Below are positions 8,096-16,576 of a stretch of DNA of 44,121 nucleotides, one piece after another. Every line of letters starts with the position of its first letter. The stretch's first letter is position 1. The DNA is from Gammaproteobacteria bacterium. Its GTDB lineage: Bacteria; Pseudomonadota; Gammaproteobacteria; Natronospirales; JAJUFS01. Under the pieces are notes generated by a model. That model saw only the letters and a program-made list of their open reading frames with translations, searched no databases and was not told the DNA's origin. A program made the translations under genes and the position numbers. The DNA is taken from positions 1 to 44,121 of the forward strand of contig JAWWBS010000013.1 in NCBI GenBank assembly GCA_033720895.1, in the 5' to 3' direction.

Positions 8096-8117
8096 GCTGT
8101 CAGCCATGGCTGACAGC
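8096..8117. promoter_or_regulatory. Perfect 22-bp palindrome, candidate operator
   Basis: The half-site GCTGTCAGCCA (8096-8106) is followed at once by its exact reverse complement (8107-8117) with no spacer and no mismatch. It lies 34 bases before the ATG at 8152 and 76 bases before the GTG at 8019 on the other strand. Each arm contains CTGACA, close to a -35 box. It is followed by CTCACCC rather than a run of T, so it is not a terminator. A dimeric repressor site is the simplest reading; the regulator is not identified. Confidence 0.55.
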
Positions 8118-8151
8118 TCACCCTTTATGTTCAATCAAGGACCGGAATCGC

Positions 8152-9417
8152 ATGAGCCTGCCCGACAATCCCCTGCCACTTGACCTCGAATTCGTGCGCA
8201 ACGCCTTTGCCGGCCTCGAGCCCCATGCAGGGGATCACGGGCCACAGGGGGAACAGCCGTGGCTGTTTTTCGACAACGCCGGCGGCGCGTTCGTGCTCGA
8301 GGAAGTGATCGAGCGCACGGCGGAATACCTCAGGAGCACGCCCGTGCAGATCGGTGCGAGCTACCCGCGCTCGAAGCTCGCCGCCGACCGCCAGTCAGAA
8401 GCCATTGCCAAGCTGGCAAAATGGATCAATGCCGGTCATGAACAGGAAGTCATTGTCGGGCCTTCGGCCTCGGCACTGACCCTGCGGCTCGCCATCAGCT
8501 TCGGTGACACGCTTGTCGAGGGTGACGAGATCATCGTCACCAGCATGGACCACGAAGCCAATCGCACGCCCTGGCTCAGGCTGGCAAAGCAGGGTGCCGT
8601 CATTCGCACCTGGATGGCCGGCCCGGATGGCACGATGAATCTCGATGATCTCGATGCGTTGCTGAATGACCGGACGCGGCTGGTCTGCCTCGGACATTGT
8701 TCCAATATCGTCGGCAACATCGAGCCGGTGCGCGAGGTTGCCGACAAGGTGCACGCCGCTGGTGCAAAGCTTTTCGTCGATGGCGTCGCCTATGCACCGC
8801 ATCGCCCGGTCGATGTGCGCGAGCTGGATGCCGACTTCTACGTGTTCAGCCTCTACAAGACCTTCGGGCCGCATGCCGGGCTGCTCTGGGGCAAGCGGCA
8901 GCTGTTGCTCGACCTGCCCGGCATCAACCACGAGTTCGTCGCCAACGACTACCTCCCCTACAAGTTCCAGCCCGGCGGTGCGAACTACGAACTGACCTGG
9001 GGATCGGCGGCCATTCCGGATTACCTGTCTGCGCTGGATGAACACCAGGGTGGTACGGGCGACCGCACCATTGCCTGGGCCGCCATTGCCGACCATGAAA
9101 GCCAGTTGGCGCGGCGCTTGCTCGACTACCTGGACGCTCGCGAGGACATCACCATTCTCGGCAGCAGCTCGGCCGATCCGGCACAGCGACTGCCCATCAT
9201 CTCGTTCACCATCGCGGGAAGGAAATCGCAGGATGTCGTGCAGCAGCTGGAGCAACAGCACATTGCTGCCCGCTTCGGCAATTTCCATGCGAAGCGGTTG
9301 ATCGAACAGTTCGGGCTGGAACCTGCCGACGGTGTGGTTCGAGTGTCGTTCGCGCACTACAACGCGCTGGAAGATGTCGACCGGCTGGTCGATGCACTCG
9401 AGGGCATCAAGGGCTGA
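8152..9417 (+). CDS. Cysteine desulfurase-like PLP enzyme (class V aminotransferase fold)
   Basis: The 421-residue protein is of fold type I, class V. FFDNAGGAF at 39-47 is the substrate-loop start, HEANRTPW at 134-141 supplies the His that stacks on PLP, FVDGVAYAPH carries Asp210 that contacts the pyridine nitrogen, and VFSLYKTFGPHAG places the PLP lysine at 236. It resembles the cysteine desulfurase-like subfamily (TIGR01976) rather than IscS or SufS. The C-terminal loop that carries the sulfur-accepting Cys in true desulfurases reads RFGNFHAKRL at 374-383, without Cys, so desulfurase activity is doubtful and another amino-acid lyase or transaminase reaction is possible. ATG at 8152 has AAGGA about 10 bases upstream. 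It converges on the isoaspartyl peptidase gene with 6 bases between stops. Confidence 0.88.
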   Translation: MSLPDNPLPLDLEFVRNAFAGLEPHAGDHGPQGEQPWLFFDNAGGAFVLEEVIERTAEYLRSTPVQIGASYPRSKLAADRQSEAIAKLAKWINAGHEQEVIVGPSASALTLRLAISFGDTLVEGDEIIVTSMDHEANRTPWLRLAKQGAVIRTWMAGPDGTMNLDDLDALLNDRTRLVCLGHCSNIVGNIEPVREVADKVHAAGAKLFVDGVAYAPHRPVDVRELDADFYVFSLYKTFGPHAGLLWGKRQLLLDLPGINHEFVANDYLPYKFQPGGANYELTWGSAAIPDYLSALDEHQGGTGDRTIAWAAIADHESQLARRLLDYLDAREDITILGSSSADPAQRLPIISFTIAGRKSQDVVQQLEQQHIAARFGNFHAKRLIEQFGLEPADGVVRVSFAHYNALEDVDRLVDALEGIKG

Positions 9418-9423
9418 GTGTCG

Positions 9424-10482
9424 TCAGTCGGCGAGCGGCTCCGACTGCATGTCCTCGTCACCGTAGATCGCCGTTCCACGGTAACCGGACGAGTGGATGA
9501 AACCGCGGTACATGCCCTCGGAATTGAAATCGAAGACGATGTTCCCCCTGGCGTCGACAGCAATCACACCGCCGGTGCCGGTCGCATCACCCACCTTGCC
9601 CATGTTGTCGTGGATCGTGGCACGCGCCGCCGACTCCAGCGAGTCACCCTTGTATGCCATTCGTGCAGCAATATCATGCGCCACGACGGCGCGAATGAAA
9701 TACTCGCCATGTCCGGTCGCGCTGATCGCGGCCGTGCGATTGTCGGCATAGGTGCCGGCGCCGACAAGCGGCACGTCACCGATCCGGCCGAAGCGCTTGT
9801 TGGTCATGCCGCCGCTCGACGTGGCCGCGGCAAGGTTGCCATCAGCATCCAGCGCAACCGCCCCCACCGTGCCGAAAGCACGCGGATCATCACCCGCCAG
9901 CACTGCGGCGTCATCGATGCAGCCATTGCTGCCCTGCCTGGCCTGCACGCTCTTCAATGCCTGCCAGCGACGCTCGGTAAAGAAATACGCGGGATCGACC
10001 ATGTCGATGCCATGCGCCCGGCCCCAGCTCTCCGCACCGGCACCACTCAACAGCACATGCGGTGATTCCTCCATGACCCGCCGCGCCAGCAGGATCGGAT
10101 TGCGCACGGCCTTCACGCCGGTGACCGCACCGGCATTTCGATTGCGGCCGTCCATGATTGCCGCGTCAAGTTCGTTCGTGCCTGCACAGGTGAATACCGC
10201 CCCCTTGCCGGCGTTGAACAGCGGCGAATCCTCCATGACCAGGATTGCTGCTTCGACAGCGTCGAGACTGCTGCCACCACCATCAAGCACATGCCATCCG
10301 GCATCCAGTGCCGCATTCAGCGCAGCTCGGTATTCGGCATCACGTTCCGGCGTCATGTCCTTGCGAAGGATGGTGCCTGCGCCACCATGGATCGCCAATG
10401 CAAGTTCGCGTTCTCTTTCAGCTGCATCGGCAGCCGGGAGCATCGAGATTGAAACCAGCAGGGAGAGGAAGATTGCGCGCAT
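9424..10482 (-). CDS. Secreted isoaspartyl peptidase / L-asparaginase (Ntn hydrolase)
   Basis: The 352-residue protein is of the plant-type asparaginase family (IaaA-like). IHGGAGTI at 31-38 begins the mature fold, and the precursor is expected to cut itself before Thr205 in FGTVGAVALD, which becomes the nucleophile. TSSGGMTNK and GAGTYAD continue the active site, and TGHGEYFIR follows. The enzyme removes isoaspartyl dipeptides and hydrolyses asparagine. A signal peptide (MRAIFLSLLVSISMLPAADA) indicates periplasmic location. The start at 10482 is preferred because GAGGTG lies just upstream and it gives a clean signal peptide. An upstream ATG at 10509, overlapping the pmbA stop as ATGA, would add nine residues including two acidic ones. 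It probably shares a transcript with pmbA. Confidence 0.9.
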   Translation of the reverse strand: MRAIFLSLLVSISMLPAADAAERERELALAIHGGAGTILRKDMTPERDAEYRAALNAALDAGWHVLDGGGSSLDAVEAAILVMEDSPLFNAGKGAVFTCAGTNELDAAIMDGRNRNAGAVTGVKAVRNPILLARRVMEESPHVLLSGAGAESWGRAHGIDMVDPAYFFTERRWQALKSVQARQGSNGCIDDAAVLAGDDPRAFGTVGAVALDADGNLAAATSSGGMTNKRFGRIGDVPLVGAGTYADNRTAAISATGHGEYFIRAVVAHDIAARMAYKGDSLESAARATIHDNMGKVGDATGTGGVIAVDARGNIVFDFNSEGMYRGFIHSSGYRGTAIYGDEDMQSEPLAD

Positions 10483-10505
10483 GCCTAGCACCTCGGATTT
10501 ATCGA

Positions 10506-11885
10506 TCATTCACCGGCAATCGTCATGCCGTCGATCAGCAGCGAGCCGACCTGGATGTTGCCACGGGTATCGATGTCGCTGCCTGCCGCACGGATGTTGC
10601 GATACATGTCCAGCAGGTTGCCGGCGATGGTGATCTCCTCGACCGGATGCACGATCTCGCCATTCTCGACCAGGAAGCCGCTGGCGCCACGCGAGTAATC
10701 ACCCGTCACGCCATTCACGCCCTGGCCCATCAGCTCGGTAACCAGCAAGCCCTTGTCCATGTCCTTGCACAGCGCAGCGAAATCCATGCTGCCCGGGTGC
10801 ACCCGGACGTTGCGCACGCCACCGGCATTGCCGGTCGTCTGCAGGCCAAGTCGGCGCGCGGAGTAACTGCCCAGCAGGTAGGTCTGCAGGACACCGTTCT
10901 CGACCAGCGCCTTGTCGCGAGTTGCGACACCTTCGCTGTCGAAGCTGGCGCTGCTGGCCGCATTCGGCATGCGCGGTCGTTCGTCGATGTTCATGAATTC
11001 CGGAAAGACCTGCTGGCCGGCAGCACCCAGCAGGAAACTGCTTTCACGATACTGCGAGGTGCCACGCATGGCGCCGAGATAATGCCCGACCAGGCTGCGC
11101 GCCACTTCCGGCGAATACATTACCGGCAGCTTGCCGGTCGGCAGTCGCCGTGAACCGAGTCGCGCGACCGTGCGTTCGCCGGCGCGACGACCGACAGCCT
11201 CCGCGTCGGCCATGTCCGCGGCATTCCTCACGCTGTCGTACCAGTAGTCGCGCTGCATTTCGTCACCGGCTTTCGCCAGCACGGCACAGGACAGCGAATG
11301 CGAGGTGCCGCGGTGTGCGCCCATGAAGCCATGCGAATTGGCGTACACCCGCATGCCCGCCTGGCTGGAAAGCGAGGCACCATCGGAATTTTCGATACGC
11401 GGGTCCACGTCGCGCGCTGCCGCCTCGCAGCGCAGCGCGATATCGATCGCAGTTTCGATATCCAGTGCCCAGGGGTGCCAGACATCGAGATCCGGAAAGT
11501 CGGTGGCCATCAGTTCGGCATCGGCCAGTCCGGCGTGCCGGTCCTCGGCGGTGTAACGCGCAATGGTGCAGGCGGCCTCGACCGTTTCGCGAATCGCGTC
11601 CGGCGAGAGGTCGGTGCTGCTCGCCGTGCCCTTGCGCTTGCCGAAGTACACCGTCACGCCAAGGCCCCTGTCGCGGGTACGTTCCAGGGTCTCGACATCG
11701 CCCAATCGCACGCCGAGCTCCAGGCCGGAGCCCAGCGACACCGACACCTCGGCCTGGCTGGCGCCACGCTCGGCGGCCAGTTTCAGGACCGTTGCGGCGA
11801 TGTCCTTGAGTTCCGATTCACCGAGGGTGAATTCGCTGATGGCAAGATCCTGCTTCATGAGATCGGGAGCGTTGTCGGCATTCAT
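10506..11885 (-). CDS. pmbA: Metalloprotease partner PmbA (TldE)
   Basis: The 459-residue protein of the TldD/PmbA family shows GASQAEVSVSLGSGLELGVR near the start, RDRGLGVTVYFGKRKGTAS, then GTSQYRESSFLLGAAGQQVFP, MTGMP-like core RPRMPNAASSASFDSEGV and the closing GNIQVGSLLIDGMTIAGE. It lacks HExxxH, as expected for the non-metal subunit. PmbA (TldE) forms a heterodimer with TldD (14267-15712 here) that trims unfolded or modified peptides, including microcin B17 and CcdA in E. coli. It is divergent from darP with 82 bases between starts, the same neighbours as in E. coli (pmbA-yjgA). No strong ribosome site is visible before the ATG; a second in-frame ATG lies nine codons in. Confidence 0.95.
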   Translation of the reverse strand: MNADNAPDLMKQDLAISEFTLGESELKDIAATVLKLAAERGASQAEVSVSLGSGLELGVRLGDVETLERTRDRGLGVTVYFGKRKGTASSTDLSPDAIRETVEAACTIARYTAEDRHAGLADAELMATDFPDLDVWHPWALDIETAIDIALRCEAAARDVDPRIENSDGASLSSQAGMRVYANSHGFMGAHRGTSHSLSCAVLAKAGDEMQRDYWYDSVRNAADMADAEAVGRRAGERTVARLGSRRLPTGKLPVMYSPEVARSLVGHYLGAMRGTSQYRESSFLLGAAGQQVFPEFMNIDERPRMPNAASSASFDSEGVATRDKALVENGVLQTYLLGSYSARRLGLQTTGNAGGVRNVRVHPGSMDFAALCKDMDKGLLVTELMGQGVNGVTGDYSRGASGFLVENGEIVHPVEEITIAGNLLDMYRNIRAAGSDIDTRGNIQVGSLLIDGMTIAGE

Positions 11886-11967
11886 GCTTGGTAGTCCGCT
11901 TCATTGCGTGGCAAAGTCCGCATTCTAGCTTGCCTGCACCCTGGACTCGAACTGGAACAACCCGACC

Positions 11968-12498
11968 ATGAGCGAAGACTGGCCCGATTTCGACGATGAG
12001 CATGACGAAGGCAACGAGGACTGGGGCCCTTCCCGCTCGGCGCGCAAGCGTGACGCCAAGGCCCTGCAGGCGCTGGGCGAGCGCCTGATCAGCCTGAAGC
12101 AAGGCGAATACGACAAGCTCGAATTGCCGGAGGCCCTCAAGGACGCTGTCGATGCCGCCCGCAACATGAAGGCCCATGGGGCCCTGCGCCGCCAGCGGCT
12201 GCTGATAGGCAAGATCATGCGCCAGATCGATGCCAGCGGGATCGAACAGGCCGTGGCCAGTATCGACCAGGCCCATCTCGCCAGTGCCCGCGCCCATCAC
12301 AGCCTGGAAGACTGGCGCGAACGCCTGATCGCCGAGGGCGACCCCGCACTTGACGCCTTGCTGGCGGAACAGCCTTCGGCCGATCGCCAGCAGTTGCGGC
12401 AACTGATCCGCCAGGCCCAGGCCGAGAAAAAAAGCGGCGGGACACCGAAGGCCGCCCGCAAGCTGTTCAAGCTGCTCAGGGAGCTGTTCGAGGCCTGA
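11968..12498 (+). CDS. darP: Ribosome biogenesis factor DarP (YjgA)
   Basis: The 176-residue protein of the DUF615/UPF0307 family has the acidic N-terminus (WPDFDDEHDEGNEDWGPSRS), KRDAKALQALGERLISL, and RRQRLLIGKIMRQID, all typical of YjgA. In E. coli the protein joins late pre-50S particles and helps their maturation. The length is normal and the protein is nearly all helical. The ribosome site is weak (GGAACAACCC). It is divergent from pmbA and 56 bases before purE, which seems to have its own promoter. Confidence 0.94.
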   Translation: MSEDWPDFDDEHDEGNEDWGPSRSARKRDAKALQALGERLISLKQGEYDKLELPEALKDAVDAARNMKAHGALRRQRLLIGKIMRQIDASGIEQAVASIDQAHLASARAHHSLEDWRERLIAEGDPALDALLAEQPSADRQQLRQLIRQAQAEKKSGGTPKAARKLFKLLRELFEA

Positions 12499-12519
12499 GA
12501 CGCGCCCCCGCAGCAAGGG

Positions 12520-12548
12520 TTCAAGTACTCCGTAACTCCGAGTAGAAT
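12520..12548 (+). promoter_or_regulatory. Candidate purEK promoter, possibly leaderless
   Basis: TTCAAG (12520-12525) is 17 bases before TAGAAT (12543-12548). The ATG of purE begins at 12555, where RNA synthesis would be expected to start, and no Shine-Dalgarno sequence lies between. The bases 12544-12554 repeat the 11-mer AGAATACGCGG found before purC. A short direct repeat ACTCCG occurs twice (12527-12532 and 12535-12540) between the two boxes. Confidence 0.4.
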
Positions 12549-12554
12549 ACGCGG

Positions 12555-13043
12555 ATGAAACCACTAGTCGGCGTGATCATGGGCTCGACCTCGGACTGGG
12601 AAACCCTCCAGCACGGTGTCGACATCCTGGAAAAACTGGATATTCCCCACGAAGTTCGCGTGGTGTCGGCGCACCGTACGCCCGACCTGCTGTTCGAGTA
12701 TTGCGGCTCGGCACGCGAACGTGGACTGGAAGTCATCATTGCAGGCGCCGGCGGTGCCGCGCACTTGCCTGGCATGGCTGCGGCCAAGACGTCCCTGCCC
12801 GTACTCGGCATTCCCGTGCAATCGAAAGCACTCAATGGCATGGACTCCCTGCTGTCCATCGCCCAGATGCCCGCCGGCATTCCGGTGGGTACGCTGGCCA
12901 TCGGCAAGGCCGGTGCCATCAATGCCGCACTGCTGGCAGCCAGCATGCTGGCGAACCACTACCCGGACATTCGCGAGGCGCTGGACAGGTACCGTGCCGC
13001 GCAGACGGACAAGGTCCTGTCCAAGCCCGATCCCCGCGCCTGA
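12555..13043 (+). CDS. purE: N5-carboxyaminoimidazole ribonucleotide mutase
   Basis: The 162-residue class I PurE moves the carboxyl group of N5-CAIR to carbon 4 to give CAIR. The nucleotide-binding GSTSD sits at 10-14, SAHRTPD at 38-44 carries the catalytic His40, and the glycine-rich [12 protein letters not shown] and [16 protein letters not shown] close the active site of the octamer. The length is standard. purK follows after 27 bases. No ribosome site precedes the ATG, and a -10-like TAGAAT lies six bases upstream, so the mRNA may be leaderless. An alternative is that the message begins further upstream in darP. Confidence 0.97.
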   Translation: MKPLVGVIMGSTSDWETLQHGVDILEKLDIPHEVRVVSAHRTPDLLFEYCGSARERGLEVIIAGAGGAAHLPGMAAAKTSLPVLGIPVQSKALNGMDSLLSIAQMPAGIPVGTLAIGKAGAINAALLAASMLANHYPDIREALDRYRAAQTDKVLSKPDPRA

Positions 13044-13070
13044 TTCCACTGCACCTTTTCGGAGTTCCCG

Positions 13071-14201
13071 ATGAGTGACTCGTCATCCCGTTCTTTTGCC
13101 AAGGCCAATACTCGCCCGATTGTAGGCATTGTCGGCGCCGGCCAGCTTGGCCGCATGCTGGCCCTGTCGGGTTACCCGCTCGGCCTGCGGTTCGTCTTCC
13201 TCGACAAGAGCAAGGACGCGCCCGGCGGCCAGGTCGGCGACATCATCCTGGGCGAGTTCAACGACCCGGTGAAGCTCAAGGAGCTGTCCGAGGCAGTCGA
13301 CATCGTGACCTTCGATGTCGAAAACGTCTCGGTCGATGCCGTGCGTGAAGGTGTCAGCAAGCCGTTCCGCCCCTCGGTGGACCTGCTGGAGAAGGCACAG
13401 GACCGGCTCGACGAAAAGGAACTGTTTCGCTCCATCGACATCCCGACCGCGCCCTTTGCCGCGATCGATTCGCTGGATGATCTCGATGCTGCCGTCGACC
13501 GCATCGGCCTGCCGGCAGTCCTGAAAACCCGCCGCATGGGCTACGACGGCAAGGGCCAGCGCGTGCTGAGAAAGCCCGAGGACGTCAGACCGGCGTTCGA
13601 AGAGATCGGCGACGTGCCCTGCATTCTCGAAGGCTTTGTCGATTACGATCGCGAAGTGTCACTGATCGGCGCGCGCAGCGTCAGCGGTGATACCCGCTTC
13701 TACCCGCTGTCCGAGAACACGCACTTCGACGGCATCCTCAGCTACAGCGTTGCGCCTTACGAAGACCGGAACCTGCAGGGCCTGGCGGAGCGTCACATGG
13801 AACGCCTGTTCGAGCAGTTCGAATACGCCGGCGTGCTGACCATCGAGTTCTTCGAAGCCGATGGCAAGCTGATTGCCAACGAAATGGCGCCGCGGGTACA
13901 CAACTCCGGGCACTGGACCATCGAAGCTGCGGTCACCAGCCAGTTCGAGAATCACATCCGCGCCATCCTCGACCTGCCGCTGGGCGACACCGCGCCGACC
14001 GGCCATGCCGCGATGATCAATTTCATCGGCACCATGCCGGCCGTCGAACCGGTGCTGGAAATTCCCGGCGCGCACTACCACGACTACGGCAAGGAGCCAC
14101 GACCGGGACGCAAGCTGGGGCATGCCACGCTGACCAGCCAGTCGCGGGCCGAACTGATGACGCGCCTCAAGCACCTGCTGGAGCTGCGCGACAAGGATTG
14201 A
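13071..14201 (+). CDS. purK: N5-carboxyaminoimidazole ribonucleotide synthase
   Basis: The 376-residue PurK uses ATP and bicarbonate to carboxylate AIR on N5, feeding PurE. It has the N-terminal GIVGAGQLGRMLALSGY at 19-35, an ATP-grasp domain from about 105 (LPAVLKTRRMGYDGKGQRV, CILEGFVDYDREVSLI), the Mg-binding EMAPRVHNSGHWT, and a C-terminal domain with HYHDYGKEPRPGRKLGHAT. ATG at 13071 has CGGAG upstream. It forms a two-gene operon with purE, closed by the hairpin at 14222-14252. Confidence 0.97.
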   Translation: MSDSSSRSFAKANTRPIVGIVGAGQLGRMLALSGYPLGLRFVFLDKSKDAPGGQVGDIILGEFNDPVKLKELSEAVDIVTFDVENVSVDAVREGVSKPFRPSVDLLEKAQDRLDEKELFRSIDIPTAPFAAIDSLDDLDAAVDRIGLPAVLKTRRMGYDGKGQRVLRKPEDVRPAFEEIGDVPCILEGFVDYDREVSLIGARSVSGDTRFYPLSENTHFDGILSYSVAPYEDRNLQGLAERHMERLFEQFEYAGVLTIEFFEADGKLIANEMAPRVHNSGHWTIEAAVTSQFENHIRAILDLPLGDTAPTGHAAMINFIGTMPAVEPVLEIPGAHYHDYGKEPRPGRKLGHATLTSQSRAELMTRLKHLLELRDKD

Positions 14202-14221
14202 CGTTCATCGATGCAGAACGC

Positions 14222-14252
14222 AAAGACCGCGCCGAGGCGCGGTCTTTTTTTT
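14222..14252 (+). terminator. Strong Rho-independent terminator after purK
   Basis: An 11-bp perfect stem, AAAGACCGCGC (14222-14232) with its complement at 14237-14247, encloses the loop CGAG and runs into eight T in a row (14245-14252). It lies 20 bases after the purK stop and 14 bases from the stop of the converging tldD. The stem begins with AAA on the other side, so some activity toward tldD is possible. Confidence 0.9.
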
Positions 14253-14266
14253 GCATTGCAGGTTTC

Positions 14267-15712
14267 TCAGTGCCCCGTGCCACCCACCGTCAGGCCATCG
14301 ACCCGCAACGTCGGCTGGCCGACACCGACCGGCACGGCCTGGCCGTCCTTGCCGCAGGTGCCGACGCCGGCATCGAGTTCGAGGTCGTTGCCAACCATGG
14401 ATACCCGGGTCAGCACGTCGGGACCGTTGCCGATCAGGGTCGCGCCCTTCACCGGTCGCGTGATCTTGCCGTTCTCGATCAGGTAGGCCTCGCTGGCCGA
14501 GAACACGAACTTGCCGGAAGTGATGTCGACCTGGCCACCACCGAAGTTGTGCGCGTACAGGCCCTTGTCCACCGACTGGATGATTTCCTCGGGATCGTGC
14601 GGGCCGTTCAGCATGTAAGTGTTGGTCATGCGCGGCATCGGGAGATGGGCATAGGATTCACGACGACCGTTGCCGGTCGGCGCGACGCCCATCAGGCGCG
14701 CATTGGTGCGGTCCTGCATGTAGCCCTTGAGGATGCCGTTCTCGATCAGGGTGGTGCAGTTGGTCGGCATGCCCTCGTCATCGACATTCAACGACCCCCG
14801 TCGATTCTCCAGCGTGCCGTCATCGACAATGGTGCAGTACTCGCTCGCCACGCGCTCGCCGATGCGACCCGAGAAGGCGGACGTGCCCTTGCGGTTGAAG
14901 TCGCCTTCCAGGCCATGGCCTATCGCTTCATGCAGCAACACGCCGGGCCAGCCCGGACCGAGCACGACGGTCATGGTACCCGCCGGCGCTTCCTCGGCCT
15001 CGAGATTCACCATTGCCGAACGTACTGCCTCGCGGGCGATGTCCATTGCCTTGTCGCCCTTGAGAAACTCTTCATACGACACCCGGCCACCACCACCGGC
15101 ATAGCCCTGCTCGCGGCGACCGTTCTGCTCGACAATGACCGACACGTTGAAGCGCACCAGCGGTCGCACGTCACCGGCCATGGTGCCGTCACTGGCGGCA
15201 ACCAGCACCGTGTCGTGCTCGCCCGCCAGCGAGATCATTACCTGCTTGATGCGCGGGTCCATCGCCCGCACCGCCTTGTCGACCGACTGCAGCAGCTGCA
15301 CCTTGTCGGCAGAGGCCATGGCGTCCATGGGATTGTCGGGAAGATACAGCGAGCGGCCCTCGCGCTGCTGCCAGGCCGGCAGGCTGGCATTGCCACCGGA
15401 ACGCGCAATCGCCCGGGCGGTGCCGGCCGCTTCCAGCAGGGCCGCCGAATGAATTTCGTCAGCATAGGCAAAGCCGGTCTTTTCGCCCGACACGGCGCGC
15501 ACACCCACGCCCTGGTCAATGCTGTGGGTGGCATCGCGCACGATGCCGTCTTCCAGCGACCAGCCTTCGTGGCGAGTGAACTGGAAATAGAGATCCGCAT
15601 GGTCGACCCGTGCGCTGGTCAGTCGGGCCAGGGCATCGCCGAGACCGGCCTCGTCGAGTTCCGCGGGTGCCAGCAATTGGCGCCGCGCCAGTTCCAGGGT
15701 GTTGTTGCTCAT
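14267..15712 (-). CDS. tldD: Metalloprotease TldD
   Basis: The 481-residue protein is the catalytic subunit of the TldD/TldE peptidase. The zinc motif [11 protein letters not shown] places His261, Glu262 and His266. [11 protein letters not shown] and [18 protein letters not shown] at the N-terminus, [11 protein letters not shown] and [25 protein letters not shown] toward the end are family hallmarks. With PmbA (10506-11885) it degrades unfolded peptides threaded into its cavity. CAGGA lies six bases before the ATG. It is the last gene of the long minus-strand block, 45 bases after the nitrilase-family gene, matching the maf-rng-yhdP-tldD order of other gammaproteobacteria. Confidence 0.96.
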   Translation of the reverse strand: MSNNTLELARRQLLAPAELDEAGLGDALARLTSARVDHADLYFQFTRHEGWSLEDGIVRDATHSIDQGVGVRAVSGEKTGFAYADEIHSAALLEAAGTARAIARSGGNASLPAWQQREGRSLYLPDNPMDAMASADKVQLLQSVDKAVRAMDPRIKQVMISLAGEHDTVLVAASDGTMAGDVRPLVRFNVSVIVEQNGRREQGYAGGGGRVSYEEFLKGDKAMDIAREAVRSAMVNLEAEEAPAGTMTVVLGPGWPGVLLHEAIGHGLEGDFNRKGTSAFSGRIGERVASEYCTIVDDGTLENRRGSLNVDDEGMPTNCTTLIENGILKGYMQDRTNARLMGVAPTGNGRRESYAHLPMPRMTNTYMLNGPHDPEEIIQSVDKGLYAHNFGGGQVDITSGKFVFSASEAYLIENGKITRPVKGATLIGNGPDVLTRVSMVGNDLELDAGVGTCGKDGQAVPVGVGQPTLRVDGLTVGGTGH

Positions 15713-15757
15713 GATCGTCCTGTCTGAACCTGCCGACCGATGCGGTCAGCGAATGAA

Positions 15758-16576
15758 TTAGTGGCGTCGATGCTCGAGCGCCGGAAAGCGACGCCGGATG
15801 TCGGCCTGCCGATCGGTGTCGAATTCCGCCAGCACCAGGCCAGGCTGGTCACCGGCATCCGCGAGTACCCGACCCCAGGCATCGACAACCAGGCTGTGGC
15901 CATGGGTCCTGCGCCCGTTTGGATGCGTCCCGACCTGGGCAGCGGCAACCACCAGCGCCTGGTTTTCGATCGCCCGGGCGCGCAACAGGGTTTCCCAATG
16001 TGCCTCGCCGGTGGTCGTGGTGAAGGCCGCTGGCAGGGCAAAGAAATCCACGCCCTCGGCGGCCTCGGCCCGGAACAGCTCCGGGAAACGTAGATCGTAA
16101 CAGATCGCCAGCCCGAGCCGCCCGAAGGGCGTGTCGATGACCGCGGTACCCTCGCCGGGGATGGTCCACTCGGACTCCGCGTACTGCTCGTCACTGTCCG
16201 GCAGGGCCACGTCGAACAGGTAACGCTTGTCGTAACGCCCCCGGCATGTCCCGGCATCGTCATACACCAGGCAACTGCCATAGGCCCGCTCGGAGGCCTC
16301 GCCTTGCAACGGCAGGCTGCCACCGACAATCCAGAGCTTCTCCCGCGCCGCCGTTTCGGCCAGGAAGTCCTGGACGGGGCCCCTGCCGAAAGTCTCGGCC
16401 GACGCCACCCGGTCGCGCTCGGGCAGGCCAAGCCGGGCAAAATACTCCGGTAGCACGGCCAGGCTCGCGCCTTCCCCTGCCGCCCGCTGCAGCCATTCGC
16501 CGGCGACTTTCAGGTTGCCTGCCAGCTCCGGGCCGGAGGTCATCTGGATGGCAGCTAAGACCGGCTTGTTGCTCAT
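15758..16576 (-). CDS. Carbon-nitrogen hydrolase of the nitrilase superfamily
   Basis: The 272-residue protein carries the Glu-Lys-Cys triad: Glu44 in AVLPEYFARLG, Lys117 in CRGRYDKRYLFDV and Cys159 in GLAICYDLRFPELFR. The overall pattern is that of the Nit1/Nit2-like group (YafV/deaminated glutathione amidase relatives), so hydrolysis of deaminated glutathione or another omega-amide is the best guess. The start ATG overlaps the previous stop as ATGA. A nitrilase gene between yhdP and tldD is common in gammaproteobacteria outside the enterics. It has no signal peptide and is therefore cytoplasmic. Confidence 0.92.
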   Translation of the reverse strand: MSNKPVLAAIQMTSGPELAGNLKVAGEWLQRAAGEGASLAVLPEYFARLGLPERDRVASAETFGRGPVQDFLAETAAREKLWIVGGSLPLQGEASERAYGSCLVYDDAGTCRGRYDKRYLFDVALPDSDEQYAESEWTIPGEGTAVIDTPFGRLGLAICYDLRFPELFRAEAAEGVDFFALPAAFTTTTGEAHWETLLRARAIENQALVVAAAQVGTHPNGRRTHGHSLVVDAWGRVLADAGDQPGLVLAEFDTDRQADIRRRFPALEHRRH

